Assembly: GCF_004297105.1 (NCBI RefSeq)
Contig: NZ_SCVE01000019.1
Span: 1-64,000, forward strand
Source: Herbiconiux sp.
GTDB lineage: Bacteria; Actinomycetota; Actinomycetes; Actinomycetales; Microbacteriaceae
DNA length: 64,000 nt
Direction: 5' to 3'
Shown: in pieces, positions 32,951 through 42,100 of the stretch
Layout of the letters: each line of letters opens with the position of its first letter
How positions within the stretch are numbered: position 1 is the first letter of the stretch
Position numbers and translations under genes: made by a program
The notes under the pieces: generated by a model
Database searches by the model: none
What the model saw: only the letters and a program-made list of their open reading frames with translations
What the model was told of the DNA's origin: nothing

Positions 32951-35295
32951 CGGGGACCGACGGGGAGACCGCGGTGCCCTCTGAGCCCGGGGAGTCCGCG
33001 GTGCCCTCTGAGCCCGGGGAGCCCGCGGCGCCCGGTGGGGAGACCCCGTCGGCCGTTCCTGAAGCGACCGCCGCGGTGATGCCCGAATCGGCCCCTGCAC
33101 CTGGTACGAGGCCCGTCGTCGGGCTCACGGCTGAGGAGCGCGGCGACACGGTGGGCCGGGGGCGCCGGGCGCTCGTGCGCGTCGTCGTCGCCGTCGTGAT
33201 CCTGGGCGGCATCGCTGCCACGATCGTGGTGGCGAACGGGATCCCGGCCCGGGTGAGTGGCTTTGTGAACCAGGTCGCCGCGGGGGTTCTCGGCGGGGCG
33301 GCGACGGCGATCCCCTCCCCAGGTGCGAGTGGGCCCGCCGCGACGCCCGCCGCCACGCCGAGCCCCACCCCGACGGCCGAACCGATCTCGGGCGACGAGC
33401 AGTACATCGCGACCATGAACGGGAACGAGTCGGCCGCCCGGCCCTCATCGACGCTCGCCCCCTATCCGGTCGACGCGGATGCGAAGCACCAGAGTGATCT
33501 CGTCGCCGCGAACGATGCGCGCTGGTCGTTGATCGCCCGAGGCCTCGGGATCGACACCGGCTCGACCGACAAGGTATTCGTGCTCGCCGGGCTCGATCGC
33601 CCGTGGACCCTGGCCGACCTCGTGGCGAACGGAGCGGTGCGGCAGCTCGACGACACGACCTACCTGATGACCAAGACGGTGTTCGTGAGCAGCGGCTCCA
33701 CCCTCGATCTGAACGCCCCCGGGGTGACACTGCGGCTCTCGAGTGGGGCATCCGGATACACACCACTCGTGGCGTGGGGTGGTGCGATCTCGTTCGCGGG
33801 CACCGCGGAGGCGCCGCTCACGATCACGTCGTGGGACACGGCGGCGGATGCGGCCGACACCGATGTGACCGACGGCCGCGCGTACGTGCGTATCCACGAG
33901 GGAACGGTCACGACGAGCCACACCGACTTCAGCGACCTCGGCTTCTGGAGCGGGCGCACGGGTGGGTTCGCGCTCACCGGTTCCAGCATCCTCCTCTCGA
34001 CCGGCACGATCGACTCCACGACGTTCTCGGGGATGCACATCGGTCTGTACCTCGACGCCGCGGAGAAGGTGGCGATCACGGGCACCTCCATCCGTGACTC
34101 CCTCGAGGAGGGCATCGAGCTCGGCGACGGTGTCATCGGCACCACGATCACCGACACGAGCGTGGTCGGTTCGGCCACCAACGGCATCGACGTGCGCAAG
34201 GGCAGCGACGACCTCACGGTCACGGGCGCCACGCTCTCGCGCAACGGCGGCTACGGTCTCCGGTTCGACGGCGCCCCCCGAGCGGATGCGGCCAACTCCT
34301 CCGGCTTCTCCGTCGACAACTCCTGGGGACTCACCGTGGCCGACTCCACCATCGGGGACAACGGCTCGGGGGCGATCTCGGTGATCGGTACCAGCCAGGT
34401 GGAACTCCGCGGCAACACCGTCGATCAGAAGACCGTGGGATTCCTTCTCCGCGACTCGCAGGCCGAGATCACCGGCAACACGGTGGCGGTGACCCCGGGC
34501 AACGGCATCGTCTTCGATGGCGCCCTGTCCTCGGCGCGGGTCGCCGGCAACACGATCTCGGGTGAGGGCCCGAACGCGATCGCGCTGAGCAACGGCGCCG
34601 ATGACGTGGTGCGGGCCGACAATGACGACTCGGGATGGACGGAGCGGTGGGAGGTCCTCGTGTGGATCGAGGCGCATCCGCTCGCTCTGCTCTGGGGGCT
34701 GCTGCTGATCATCCCCATCGTGGGCATCGCCTTCGTGTTCTACCGGGTTCGGCGCCAGCGCAAGATCCGTGAGCTCGTGGAGTCGGCCACGATCGCCGTG
34801 GCGGCGGCCGAGAAGGCGAGCTACGAGGGGGCGCGGGGGATGGCTGCCCCGGATGTCGCGGGCGTCGCCGAGGGGGAGGTGCCCGCATCCGCGGCTGCGC
34901 CCTCGCCCCTGCCTGCGCCTGCGCCTGCGCCGAAGCGTTCGCCCGCGCCGAAGCCGGCGCGCGCGGCCTCGGTGACACGTGCGGCCGCGGCACCCGCGCC
35001 GCCTTCCGTGGTGCGCGCCATGCCCGTGAAGTCGCAGAGACCCATCGACGCGCGCGCCCCGCAGAGCAGCTCGGGGCCAGGTGCCGCCTCGACGTCATCG
35101 TCTGCCGAGCCTGCGTTCGGGCGCTTCGCCTCCGTCGAGGAGCTGGCCGTCGCTGCCGTGCTCGACGCCGGCAAGCCGATCGACCGGGTGGCTCACGCAC
35201 TGCGGGTGCCCGTGGGCTCGGTGGCCGGATGGGTCTCGAAGGCGCGCCGGCAGCGCGAGGCCGCGGAGCGCGAAGCCGCCGATCGCGACCGATGA
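32947..35295 (+). CDS. Bitopic membrane beta-helix protein with cytoplasmic HTH-like tail
   Basis: 782 residues. Acidic Pro/Glu-rich N-terminus with a short repeat (VPSEPGE), membrane helix at about 74-98, extracytoplasmic beta-helix at about 230-545 (NNGIDVRKG-, GNTVAVTPGNGIVFDG-type turns), second membrane helix at about 576-596, then an Ala/Pro-rich cytoplasmic tail and, at about 728-765, VDRVAHALRVPVGSVAGWVSK-like sequence resembling a helix-turn-helix. Coupled by ATGA overlap to the GT2 synthase, it may act on the nascent polymer, as AlgG does beside Alg8. Epimerase or lyase residues cannot be identified by eye. Confidence 0.7.
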   Translation: MTGTDGETAVPSEPGESAVPSEPGEPAAPGGETPSAVPEATAAVMPESAPAPGTRPVVGLTAEERGDTVGRGRRALVRVVVAVVILGGIAATIVVANGIPARVSGFVNQVAAGVLGGAATAIPSPGASGPAATPAATPSPTPTAEPISGDEQYIATMNGNESAARPSSTLAPYPVDADAKHQSDLVAANDARWSLIARGLGIDTGSTDKVFVLAGLDRPWTLADLVANGAVRQLDDTTYLMTKTVFVSSGSTLDLNAPGVTLRLSSGASGYTPLVAWGGAISFAGTAEAPLTITSWDTAADAADTDVTDGRAYVRIHEGTVTTSHTDFSDLGFWSGRTGGFALTGSSILLSTGTIDSTTFSGMHIGLYLDAAEKVAITGTSIRDSLEEGIELGDGVIGTTITDTSVVGSATNGIDVRKGSDDLTVTGATLSRNGGYGLRFDGAPRADAANSSGFSVDNSWGLTVADSTIGDNGSGAISVIGTSQVELRGNTVDQKTVGFLLRDSQAEITGNTVAVTPGNGIVFDGALSSARVAGNTISGEGPNAIALSNGADDVVRADNDDSGWTERWEVLVWIEAHPLALLWGLLLIIPIVGIAFVFYRVRRQRKIRELVESATIAVAAAEKASYEGARGMAAPDVAGVAEGEVPASAAAPSPLPAPAPAPKRSPAPKPARAASVTRAAAAPAPPSVVRAMPVKSQRPIDARAPQSSSGPGAASTSSSAEPAFGRFASVEELAVAAVLDAGKPIDRVAHALRVPVGSVAGWVSKARRQREAAEREAADRDR

Positions 35296-35324
35296 CGTCG
35301 CCGGTCTCGCGTAGCGTTGGGGGT

Positions 35325-36620
35325 ATGAGCACCACCGACGACTACGTCTTCCGCACCTTCCCGGCACGGGCGCCCGGCGAAGACCAGCACGATGCCACCC
35401 GCGCCTGGCTTCAGGCCGATGCGCAGGGGTTTCACGACTCCCGGCTCGGCGACGCCTCGCTCGATCGGTCGGCCACGAACCTGGCCAACGACCATCAGCA
35501 GCTGACGGCGGTCTACACCACCTCTCCTCGGCCGTCGGCGCTCGGCGCGGATGTGCCGGTCGCCACGTTCGCGAGCTTCGAGCGCAGCATCAACGTCGGC
35601 GGCGCAGTGCCTCTGCCGGCGCACCTCATCTCGTCGATCACGGTGCGGCCCACCCACCGCCGGCACGGCATCCTGCGTCGCATGATGACCGACGACCTCC
35701 GGTCGGCGCACGAGGCCGGCTATGCGGTGGCCGCCCTCACCGTCACCGAGGCCACCATCTACCGCCGCTTCGGCTTCGGGCCGGCCACCACCGTGCACGA
35801 GGTCACGGTCACCACCGACCAGCGGTTCCGCCTGCTCACTCCGGCATCCGGTCACACCGAGCTCATCGACCCGGCCACCCTCCTCACGCTGAGCCCCGAA
35901 GTATTCGCGGGCTTCCACCGCGTGCGGCCCGGTTCGGTCGACCGGCACCACAGGTACCCCGGGCGCGTGTCGGGGCTCGACGGGCCGAACGGCGAAGAAG
36001 ACCGCACCGTGCGTGCCGCCGCCCACTACGACGAGAGCGGTGCGATCGACGGCTACGTCTCCTACCGCTTTCTCGGCTGGGACACGAGGCCGCACACGCT
36101 CGAGGTGGTCGACCTCGTGGCCACGACCGATGCGGCCTACCTCGGCCTGTGGGAGTTCCTGGGCTCGGTCGACCTCATCGAACGCGTGCGCTACGACGCG
36201 GCGCCGGCCGACGACCCGCTGCGCTGGGCCCTCGTCGACCCCCGCCTGATCGAGACGCGCGATGTGGTCGACTGGCTGTGGATGCGCGTTCTCGACGTGC
36301 GCGCGGCGTTCGAGGCGCGAGGCTACACCGCCGATGCGGCAGGCGAGGTGGTGCTCTCGGTGACGGATGCGCTGGGCTACGCGCAGGGTGCATTCCGCCT
36401 ACGGGTGGCCGACGGCCGCGCCGTCGTCGAGGCCGCCGACCGGTCGCAGGCCGAGCTCGAGCTCGACGTGTGGGTGCTCGGCACGCTCTACCTCGGCGGG
36501 GTCGACCCCGCCGTTCTCGCGGCGGCGGGTCAGTTGCACGAGGTGGCTCCGGGTGCCGTATCGCGCCTGCGCACGCTCCTACGCCCGGTGGCCCCGGTTC
36601 ACGGCATCACGCACTTCTGA
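35325..36620 (+). CDS. Eis-like GNAT acetyltransferase
   Basis: 431 residues with two tandem GNAT folds and a C-terminal sterol-carrier-like domain, the layout of Eis aminoglycoside/lysine acetyltransferases. ISSITVRPTHRRHGILRRMM is the acetyl-CoA site; TEATIYRRFGFGPAT and the last residues (VHGITHF, free C-terminal Phe as catalytic base) match the family. Substrate not predictable. TAGCGT at 35312-35317 before the ATG, without Shine-Dalgarno, suggests a leaderless mRNA. Confidence 0.87.
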   Translation: MSTTDDYVFRTFPARAPGEDQHDATRAWLQADAQGFHDSRLGDASLDRSATNLANDHQQLTAVYTTSPRPSALGADVPVATFASFERSINVGGAVPLPAHLISSITVRPTHRRHGILRRMMTDDLRSAHEAGYAVAALTVTEATIYRRFGFGPATTVHEVTVTTDQRFRLLTPASGHTELIDPATLLTLSPEVFAGFHRVRPGSVDRHHRYPGRVSGLDGPNGEEDRTVRAAAHYDESGAIDGYVSYRFLGWDTRPHTLEVVDLVATTDAAYLGLWEFLGSVDLIERVRYDAAPADDPLRWALVDPRLIETRDVVDWLWMRVLDVRAAFEARGYTADAAGEVVLSVTDALGYAQGAFRLRVADGRAVVEAADRSQAELELDVWVLGTLYLGGVDPAVLAAAGQLHEVAPGAVSRLRTLLRPVAPVHGITHF

Positions 36621-36633
36621 GCGGCGTCCCCTT

Positions 36634-36704
36634 CCGAACGGTATGAGATTCGGGGTTCGCGTCGACAGAGTGTCGATCGACCCCACGATTCTCATACCGT
36701 TCGG
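36634..36704. repeat. 71-bp inverted repeat between convergent genes
   Basis: CCGAACGGTATGAGA (36634-36648) and TCTCATACCGTTCGG (36690-36704) are perfect 15-bp arms; the interior continues imperfect pairing. It fills the gap between the Eis-like and TetR genes and is likely a bidirectional terminator. Its sequence is unrelated to the other palindromes in the window. Confidence 0.65.
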
Positions 36705-36722
36705 CGCGGGTGGCGCAAAGGA

Positions 36723-37319
36723 CTAGTGCTCGAGGGCGCGGCGGGCCGTGCGGAGGAACGTGGCGCGGGTCGCCGTGGCCCCGTCGAGGTAGCCGCCGAT
36801 GAGGGCCGCGTCGCGCAGCAGCACGAGCGCCTCGGTGTCTTCGGCGGGATCGGCCGCGCCTGAGGCTTCGAGGGCGGAGTGCACCGCGTCGCGGAACCAG
36901 GCGCGGTGCTCGGCGACGATGCGGCGCACCTCGCCCGTGGCATCCGGGTACTCCACCGCGGCGTTGATGAACGGGCAGCCGCGGGTGTGGTTGAGCGCGA
37001 TGTCGTCGGCGATGGCCTCGAGCAGGTGGTCGACGAGATCGGAGGGCGATGAATCCGGCGTCATCGCGGCCGTGAACGCGGTGCGGATGGCGTCGTCTTC
37101 CCGCCGCAGGTAGGCGGCCACGAGGGACTCCTTGCCCACGAAGTGCCGGTACATCGTGGCGCGGGTGACACCGGCATCGGAGAGGATGCGATCCATGCCG
37201 GTGCGGTGGATGCCCTCGCGGTAGAAGAGCTCCGACGCCACGCGCAGCAGTCGCTCCCGCGCTTCCGATGGACGCGCCGACGGCACCTGCGTCTGGCCGG
37301 CGGCGGTGTCGAGCGTCAT
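36723..37319 (-). CDS. TetR-family regulator
   Basis: 198 residues. N-terminal helix-turn-helix at about 20-65 (RERLLRVASELFYREGIHRTGMDRILSDAGVTRATMYRHFVGKESLV), ligand domain with the RGCPFINAAVEYPD motif seen in many actinobacterial TetR proteins. TAGGCT at 37326-37331, six bases before the ATG, indicates leaderless expression. The LLM oxidoreductase gene ends 24 bp upstream on the same strand, so the two may be co-transcribed or functionally linked. Confidence 0.87.
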   Translation of the reverse strand: MTLDTAAGQTQVPSARPSEARERLLRVASELFYREGIHRTGMDRILSDAGVTRATMYRHFVGKESLVAAYLRREDDAIRTAFTAAMTPDSSPSDLVDHLLEAIADDIALNHTRGCPFINAAVEYPDATGEVRRIVAEHRAWFRDAVHSALEASGAADPAEDTEALVLLRDAALIGGYLDGATATRATFLRTARRALEH

Positions 37320-37342
37320 GACCTCAGCCTAGAACAGTCGTT

Positions 37343-38458
37343 CTACCCGAGTGTCGATGTGAGGTGGCCCGCGAGCTCGGGGAACTGCGCGGCCAGCAGC
37401 TCGAGTGATCGCACCCGCGCCGGAACAGCGTCGATGGGGTCCCCCTCGAACGCGCCCGCGACGGGCGACACCATCACTTCGTCGACCCCGTACTGCGTGG
37501 TGAACTGACGGATACGCTCCGCCACCGATTCGGGCGTGCCGATCAGCCAGCGCCGCGACTGCTCGAGCACCGAGTCCTGCTCCACGGGCGAGAGGTCGGT
37601 GCTGCGCGCCTCCTCGATGGTGAGCTGAGCGGCCAGCGTTCCGCCGGTGCGGAGGCGGGCCATCGAGATGAGCTGGGGGAGTGCCGCCAGCTGTGCCTCG
37701 TCGGCCGACTCGGCCACCGAGATGTTCGTGGTGAGCAGGGTCTTCGGCGCCGCCAGCGACTCGGATGGCTGAAAGCCCGAACGATAGATCTCGAGTGCCT
37801 GCTCGATGCCCGGCTGCCCGAAGTGGTTGGCGAACACGTAGGGCAGCCCGAGCTTGGCGGCCAGGGTCGCGCTGAAGTTGCTCGACCCGAGCAACCACAC
37901 CTGAGGTGCCGAACGCACCAGCGGCGTGGCCTTCAATTCATAGGATCGGCCCCGGATGCTGAGCCCCACGCCGGGCTGGTCGTCGGCCCCGAAGGCATCC
38001 GGAGCAGGCGCGCGGTCGGAACCGAGCAGCGCCGCCACGGTCTCGACGTCGGTGGGGAAGGTGTCTGCGGGGTCGCCACCCTCGCCGCGCTGCCCGCGCA
38101 GCATGTAGGCGGTGACGGGGTCGGAACCGGGCGCGCGGCCGAGCCCGAGGTCGATGCGCCCCGGGTGCATGGCCTCGAGCAGTGCGAACTGCTCCGCGAT
38201 CGACAGGGGGGCGTGATTCGGCAGCATGACGCCGCCCGAGCCGACACGGATGCGCGACGTCTGCGCCGCGAAGTGCGCGATGAGCGTCGACGGCGAGGTG
38301 GAGGCCACCGCCGGCATGTTGTGATGCTCGGCCATCCAGAAACGCGTGTAGCCGAGCCGGTCGGCCGCCTGGGCGAGCGCCAGGCTCGCCGCCACGGCGT
38401 CACCTGAACTCTGCTTGGTGCGGACGGGGATCAGATCGAGAACCGAGAGGTGCGTCAT
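37343..38458 (-). CDS. LLM-class flavin-dependent oxidoreductase
   Basis: 371-residue luciferase-like monooxygenase fold. FWMAEHHNMPAVASTSPSTLIAHFAAQTSRIRVGSGGVMLPNHAPLSIAEQF and HPGRIDLGLGRAPG are the classical signature of the group close to LuxA-like, FMN- or F420-using oxidoreductases. Substrate unknown. ATG 38458 (MTHLSVLDLIPV) is preferred to the upstream 38509 because family members start there. Confidence 0.88.
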   Translation of the reverse strand: MTHLSVLDLIPVRTKQSSGDAVAASLALAQAADRLGYTRFWMAEHHNMPAVASTSPSTLIAHFAAQTSRIRVGSGGVMLPNHAPLSIAEQFALLEAMHPGRIDLGLGRAPGSDPVTAYMLRGQRGEGGDPADTFPTDVETVAALLGSDRAPAPDAFGADDQPGVGLSIRGRSYELKATPLVRSAPQVWLLGSSNFSATLAAKLGLPYVFANHFGQPGIEQALEIYRSGFQPSESLAAPKTLLTTNISVAESADEAQLAALPQLISMARLRTGGTLAAQLTIEEARSTDLSPVEQDSVLEQSRRWLIGTPESVAERIRQFTTQYGVDEVMVSPVAGAFEGDPIDAVPARVRSLELLAAQFPELAGHLTSTLG

Positions 38459-38525
38459 GGTCTTGTTCTCAGCGGTCGGGAGGGCGTGTTTATTCCGGGC
38501 CTCGGGCATCCTCTAGCATCGGGGG

Positions 38526-39011
38526 ATGGCCGTCGATCGTGATCATCCCGCCGTCGTGCGCGTGCGCGCCGCCCTCGAAGCCGCGGGGGCGCCCGCCGAG
38601 GTGGTCTGGCTCGACGATGCGGCGAGCACGGCGGCGCTCGCCGCCGAGGCGCTCGGCATCGAGGTAGGTGCCATCGCCAACTCGCTGGTGTTCCTGCTCG
38701 ACGGCGAACCGCTTCTGGTGCTCACGAGCGGCTCCCACCGTGTCGACACCGCGTGGCTCGGCGAGCAGCTGGGCGGCCGCATCACGCGCGCCGATGCCGG
38801 CCGTGTGAAGGATGCCACGGGCCAGGTGATCGGCGGGGTGGCCCCGGTCGGGCATCCCGCGCCCCTCCGCACCATCGTCGACGTGGCCCTCGCCGCCTAC
38901 CCGCAGATCTGGGCCGCCGCCGGCCACGCGCACACCGTCTACGCCACCACCTTCGACGAGCTCGTCCGGGTGACGGGTGGCACCCCGTCGGAGGTCGTAC
39001 CGGGCGACTGA
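38526..39011 (+). CDS. YbaK/EbsC-family aminoacyl-tRNA deacylase-like protein
   Basis: 161-residue protein of the YbaK/ProX editing family, which hydrolyses mischarged aminoacyl-tRNAs such as Cys-tRNA(Pro). ANSLVFLLDGEPLLVLTSGSHRVD and the signature ADAGRVKDATGQVIGGVAPVGHPAPLRTIVD are clear. TAGCAT at 38514-38519, six bases before the ATG, points to a leaderless mRNA. It diverges from the LLM gene. Confidence 0.87.
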   Translation: MAVDRDHPAVVRVRAALEAAGAPAEVVWLDDAASTAALAAEALGIEVGAIANSLVFLLDGEPLLVLTSGSHRVDTAWLGEQLGGRITRADAGRVKDATGQVIGGVAPVGHPAPLRTIVDVALAAYPQIWAAAGHAHTVYATTFDELVRVTGGTPSEVVPGD

Positions 39012-39113
39012 GAGCCCGACCCGGCCCCCGACCACACCACGACGCGCCGCGGATCTTCGCGAAACCCCCACCGATTGCCGGGCTTTCCGGCCTCGCGCAC
39101 GTACGGTAGCGGT

Positions 39114-42100
39114 GTGTGGCGTGCCGATAAGAAACGAGAAGCAGACGATTCGACGTCTGCCGCCGACTCCGTGGAGTCGGTGTGGGGCCGCAACGGGCAG
39201 ACCGCCGATGGCGGCCCGGTCGGCCAGGTATTCACGACTGAGAGCCTGGTGGAGCCCACCCGCGAGCGCTGGCGCGAGGAGATCGCGTCGCTCGGCGGGC
39301 CATCGCCCTTGCTCCATTTCGATGATTCGCCGCGCTCGCGCATCGAGCTCAGCACCACGCATCCCGGTGGTCTCGCCCAGTTCATCACGGGCAACGCCAC
39401 CCTGCTCTCGAGCCTGATCCGCGACGAGCTCGCGCTCCGCAATGCCCGCATCGCCGCGGGAGCCATCACCGATAAGGGCGTCGAGCTGCGCTCGGTGCGT
39501 GGCATCGACTCCGTGCACCTCGCCATCGGCCTCGCCGAGTGGCGCGTCACCCGGCCCGATGGCACCGATGAGGAGTTCCGTGCCCCGGTGCTGCTCCGGC
39601 CCATCTCCGTGCGTCGCTACGGCCGCGACTTCGAGCTCAAGCTGCGAGGCCTGCCGTTCGTGAACCCGGTGCTCGCCCGGGTGCTGCAGGAGCAGTTCCA
39701 GATCACGGTCGACCGTGAGTCGCTCGTGGCGCTCGCCGCGCAGAACGGCGTGTTCAAGCCGCAGCCCGTCATCGACCGGCTGCGCAGCCTCACCTCGCAC
39801 CTGGCCTGGTTCCAGGTGCACCCGCGCCTCGTGGTGTCGTCGTTCGCGGATGTCGCGAGCAGCATGCTCGCCGACAGCGTCCAGCTGGCGCATCCGGTGC
39901 TCGACGCTCTCGCCGGCAACCTCACCTCGCGCCGCGCGGTGCAGGACGGGTACCACCCCGTCGACCCCTCGCCGCAGGATCACCGTGCCCCGGCCACCGA
40001 CACACTGCTTCTCGACGCCGACCCCGAGCAGGAGAACGTGATCGCCCAGATCTCGGGCGGCAACTCCCTCGTGGTGAAGACGTTGCCCGGCACCGGCGGG
40101 ACGCAGACCATCGTGAACGCCATCGGCGCCCTCGTGTCGCAGAACAAGCGCGTGCTCGTGGTGAGCCCTCGCCGGCTCAGCCTCGGCGGCATCAACCGCC
40201 GCCTCTCGGATGTGGGGCTGCCCGGCGTGGCCGTGTCTCCACGCACCCTGCGCCGCGACCTCATCCAGTCGATCGGCCGCAACGAGAAGGCGACTCAGCC
40301 CCGCGTGGCCGACGTCGACGAGGCGCTCGTGCGCCTGCGCAGTGTGCTCGTCGACTACCGCAGCTCGATGGCGCGGGTCGACCCCGTGCTCAAGGTCTCC
40401 GTGCTCGACGCGCTGCGCGAACTGGCTCGTCTCGCCCTGCTACCGAATCCGCCGGCCACCACCGCGCGGCTCGACCGTTCGGCCCTCGAGTCGCTCGCCT
40501 CCGGGCGCGCGAAGGCCGCCAAGACGCTCAGCCGCGCAGCCGAGCTGGGTCAGTTCCGCTACGGCCCCGACGACTCGCCCTGGTACGGCGCTCAGTTCTC
40601 GTCGAGCGACGACGCGCACCGCGCCCACCAGCTCGCGAAGCGGCTCAACACGTCTGATCTGCCGAAGCTGCTCACCGGCGCCTACGACCTCATCGGTCAG
40701 ACGCGCATGCGCCCCTTCTCGTCGCTCAACGAGCTCGGCACCTACCTGCGGCTGCTCGCCGAGCTGCGCGAGACGCTCGACAAGTTCTTGCCCGTGGTCT
40801 TCGACCGCTCGCTCACCGACCTCATCGCCGCCACCTCGGCGCGCCGCGATGCCCCTCAGATGTCATCCACCTCGCGCCGCCGCCTCAAAGCGCTCGCGAA
40901 GGAGTACGTGCGACCGGGCGTGCACATCGGCGACATCAACGAGGCGCTGCGCCGCATCCAGCAGCAGCGCACGCTGTGGTACCGCTTCGCCGCGGCGGGC
41001 ATCCCGCCGGAGATCCCCACCGGCATCAACGACGTTCAGGTCGCGTTCCAGCGCGTCACCGAAGACCTCGCTCAGCTCGACCTGCCGCTCGGCACCGTGG
41101 GCACGTCGCGTCAACTCGCGTCGCTGCCCATCGACCAGCTCATCGGCATGGTCGAGGGCCTCGCCGCGGAGTCCGAGGTGCTCGCCAACCTGCAGGAGCG
41201 CACCGCCCTGCTCGACTCGCTGCACGAGCACGCGCTCGACCCGCTCCTGGTCGATCTCTCGAACCGGCACGTGCCCGAAGCCGGCGTGGCCGACGAACTC
41301 GAGCTCGCCTGGTGGCAGTCGGTACTCGAGCAGATGCTCGCGCACGACCGCGCGCTGCTCGGCGCCAACACCGGGGTGCTCGACAGGCTCGAGGGCGACT
41401 TCCGGCTCGTCGACGAAGCGCACGCCTCGATGAACGGGCAGCTGCTCGCCTGGCAGCTCGCCGAGACGTGGAGCGTGGGCATCCTCGACCACGCCGATGA
41501 GGCTGCAGCGCTGAAGGGCCTGCTGCGATCGGATGGCGTCACCTCTGCCTCGCTGCACGCCGCGGCCCCGCACCTCGGGAAGACCCTCGCGCCGGTCTGG
41601 GTCGCCTCGCCCTACGAGGTGTCGGAGATCACGGATGCGATCACGTTCGACACGGTGATCCTCGTCGACGCGGGCGCCACCACCCTCGCGGAGAACGTGG
41701 GCGCCATCCGTCGCGGCCGTCAGGTCGTCGCGTTCGGAGACCCGGTCACGCAGACCCCCTCGCACTTCGAGGTGGCCATCCGGCCGATCGACGAACAGCG
41801 TCTGCGGCCCTCGGCCGAGGCATCCGCCGTCGACGACCTGCATGCCGACTCGGCGTTGGCGAAGCTCGCCGACCTCGTGCCGACCCTCTCGCTCACCCGG
41901 AGCTACCGCGCCGGCGGCGAAGACCTCGCCGAGCTCGTGAACCACCGCTTCTACGGCGGCAAGATCGACTCCCTGCCCTGGGCGGGAACGTTCCTCGGGC
42001 ACGGCTCGCTCGCCCTGCACTACGTCGAGGGCCGCGGCGGCATGCCCGACGCCGAGACCGGCGCCGTGGAGTCGATCGACGCCGAGGTCGACGAGGTCGT

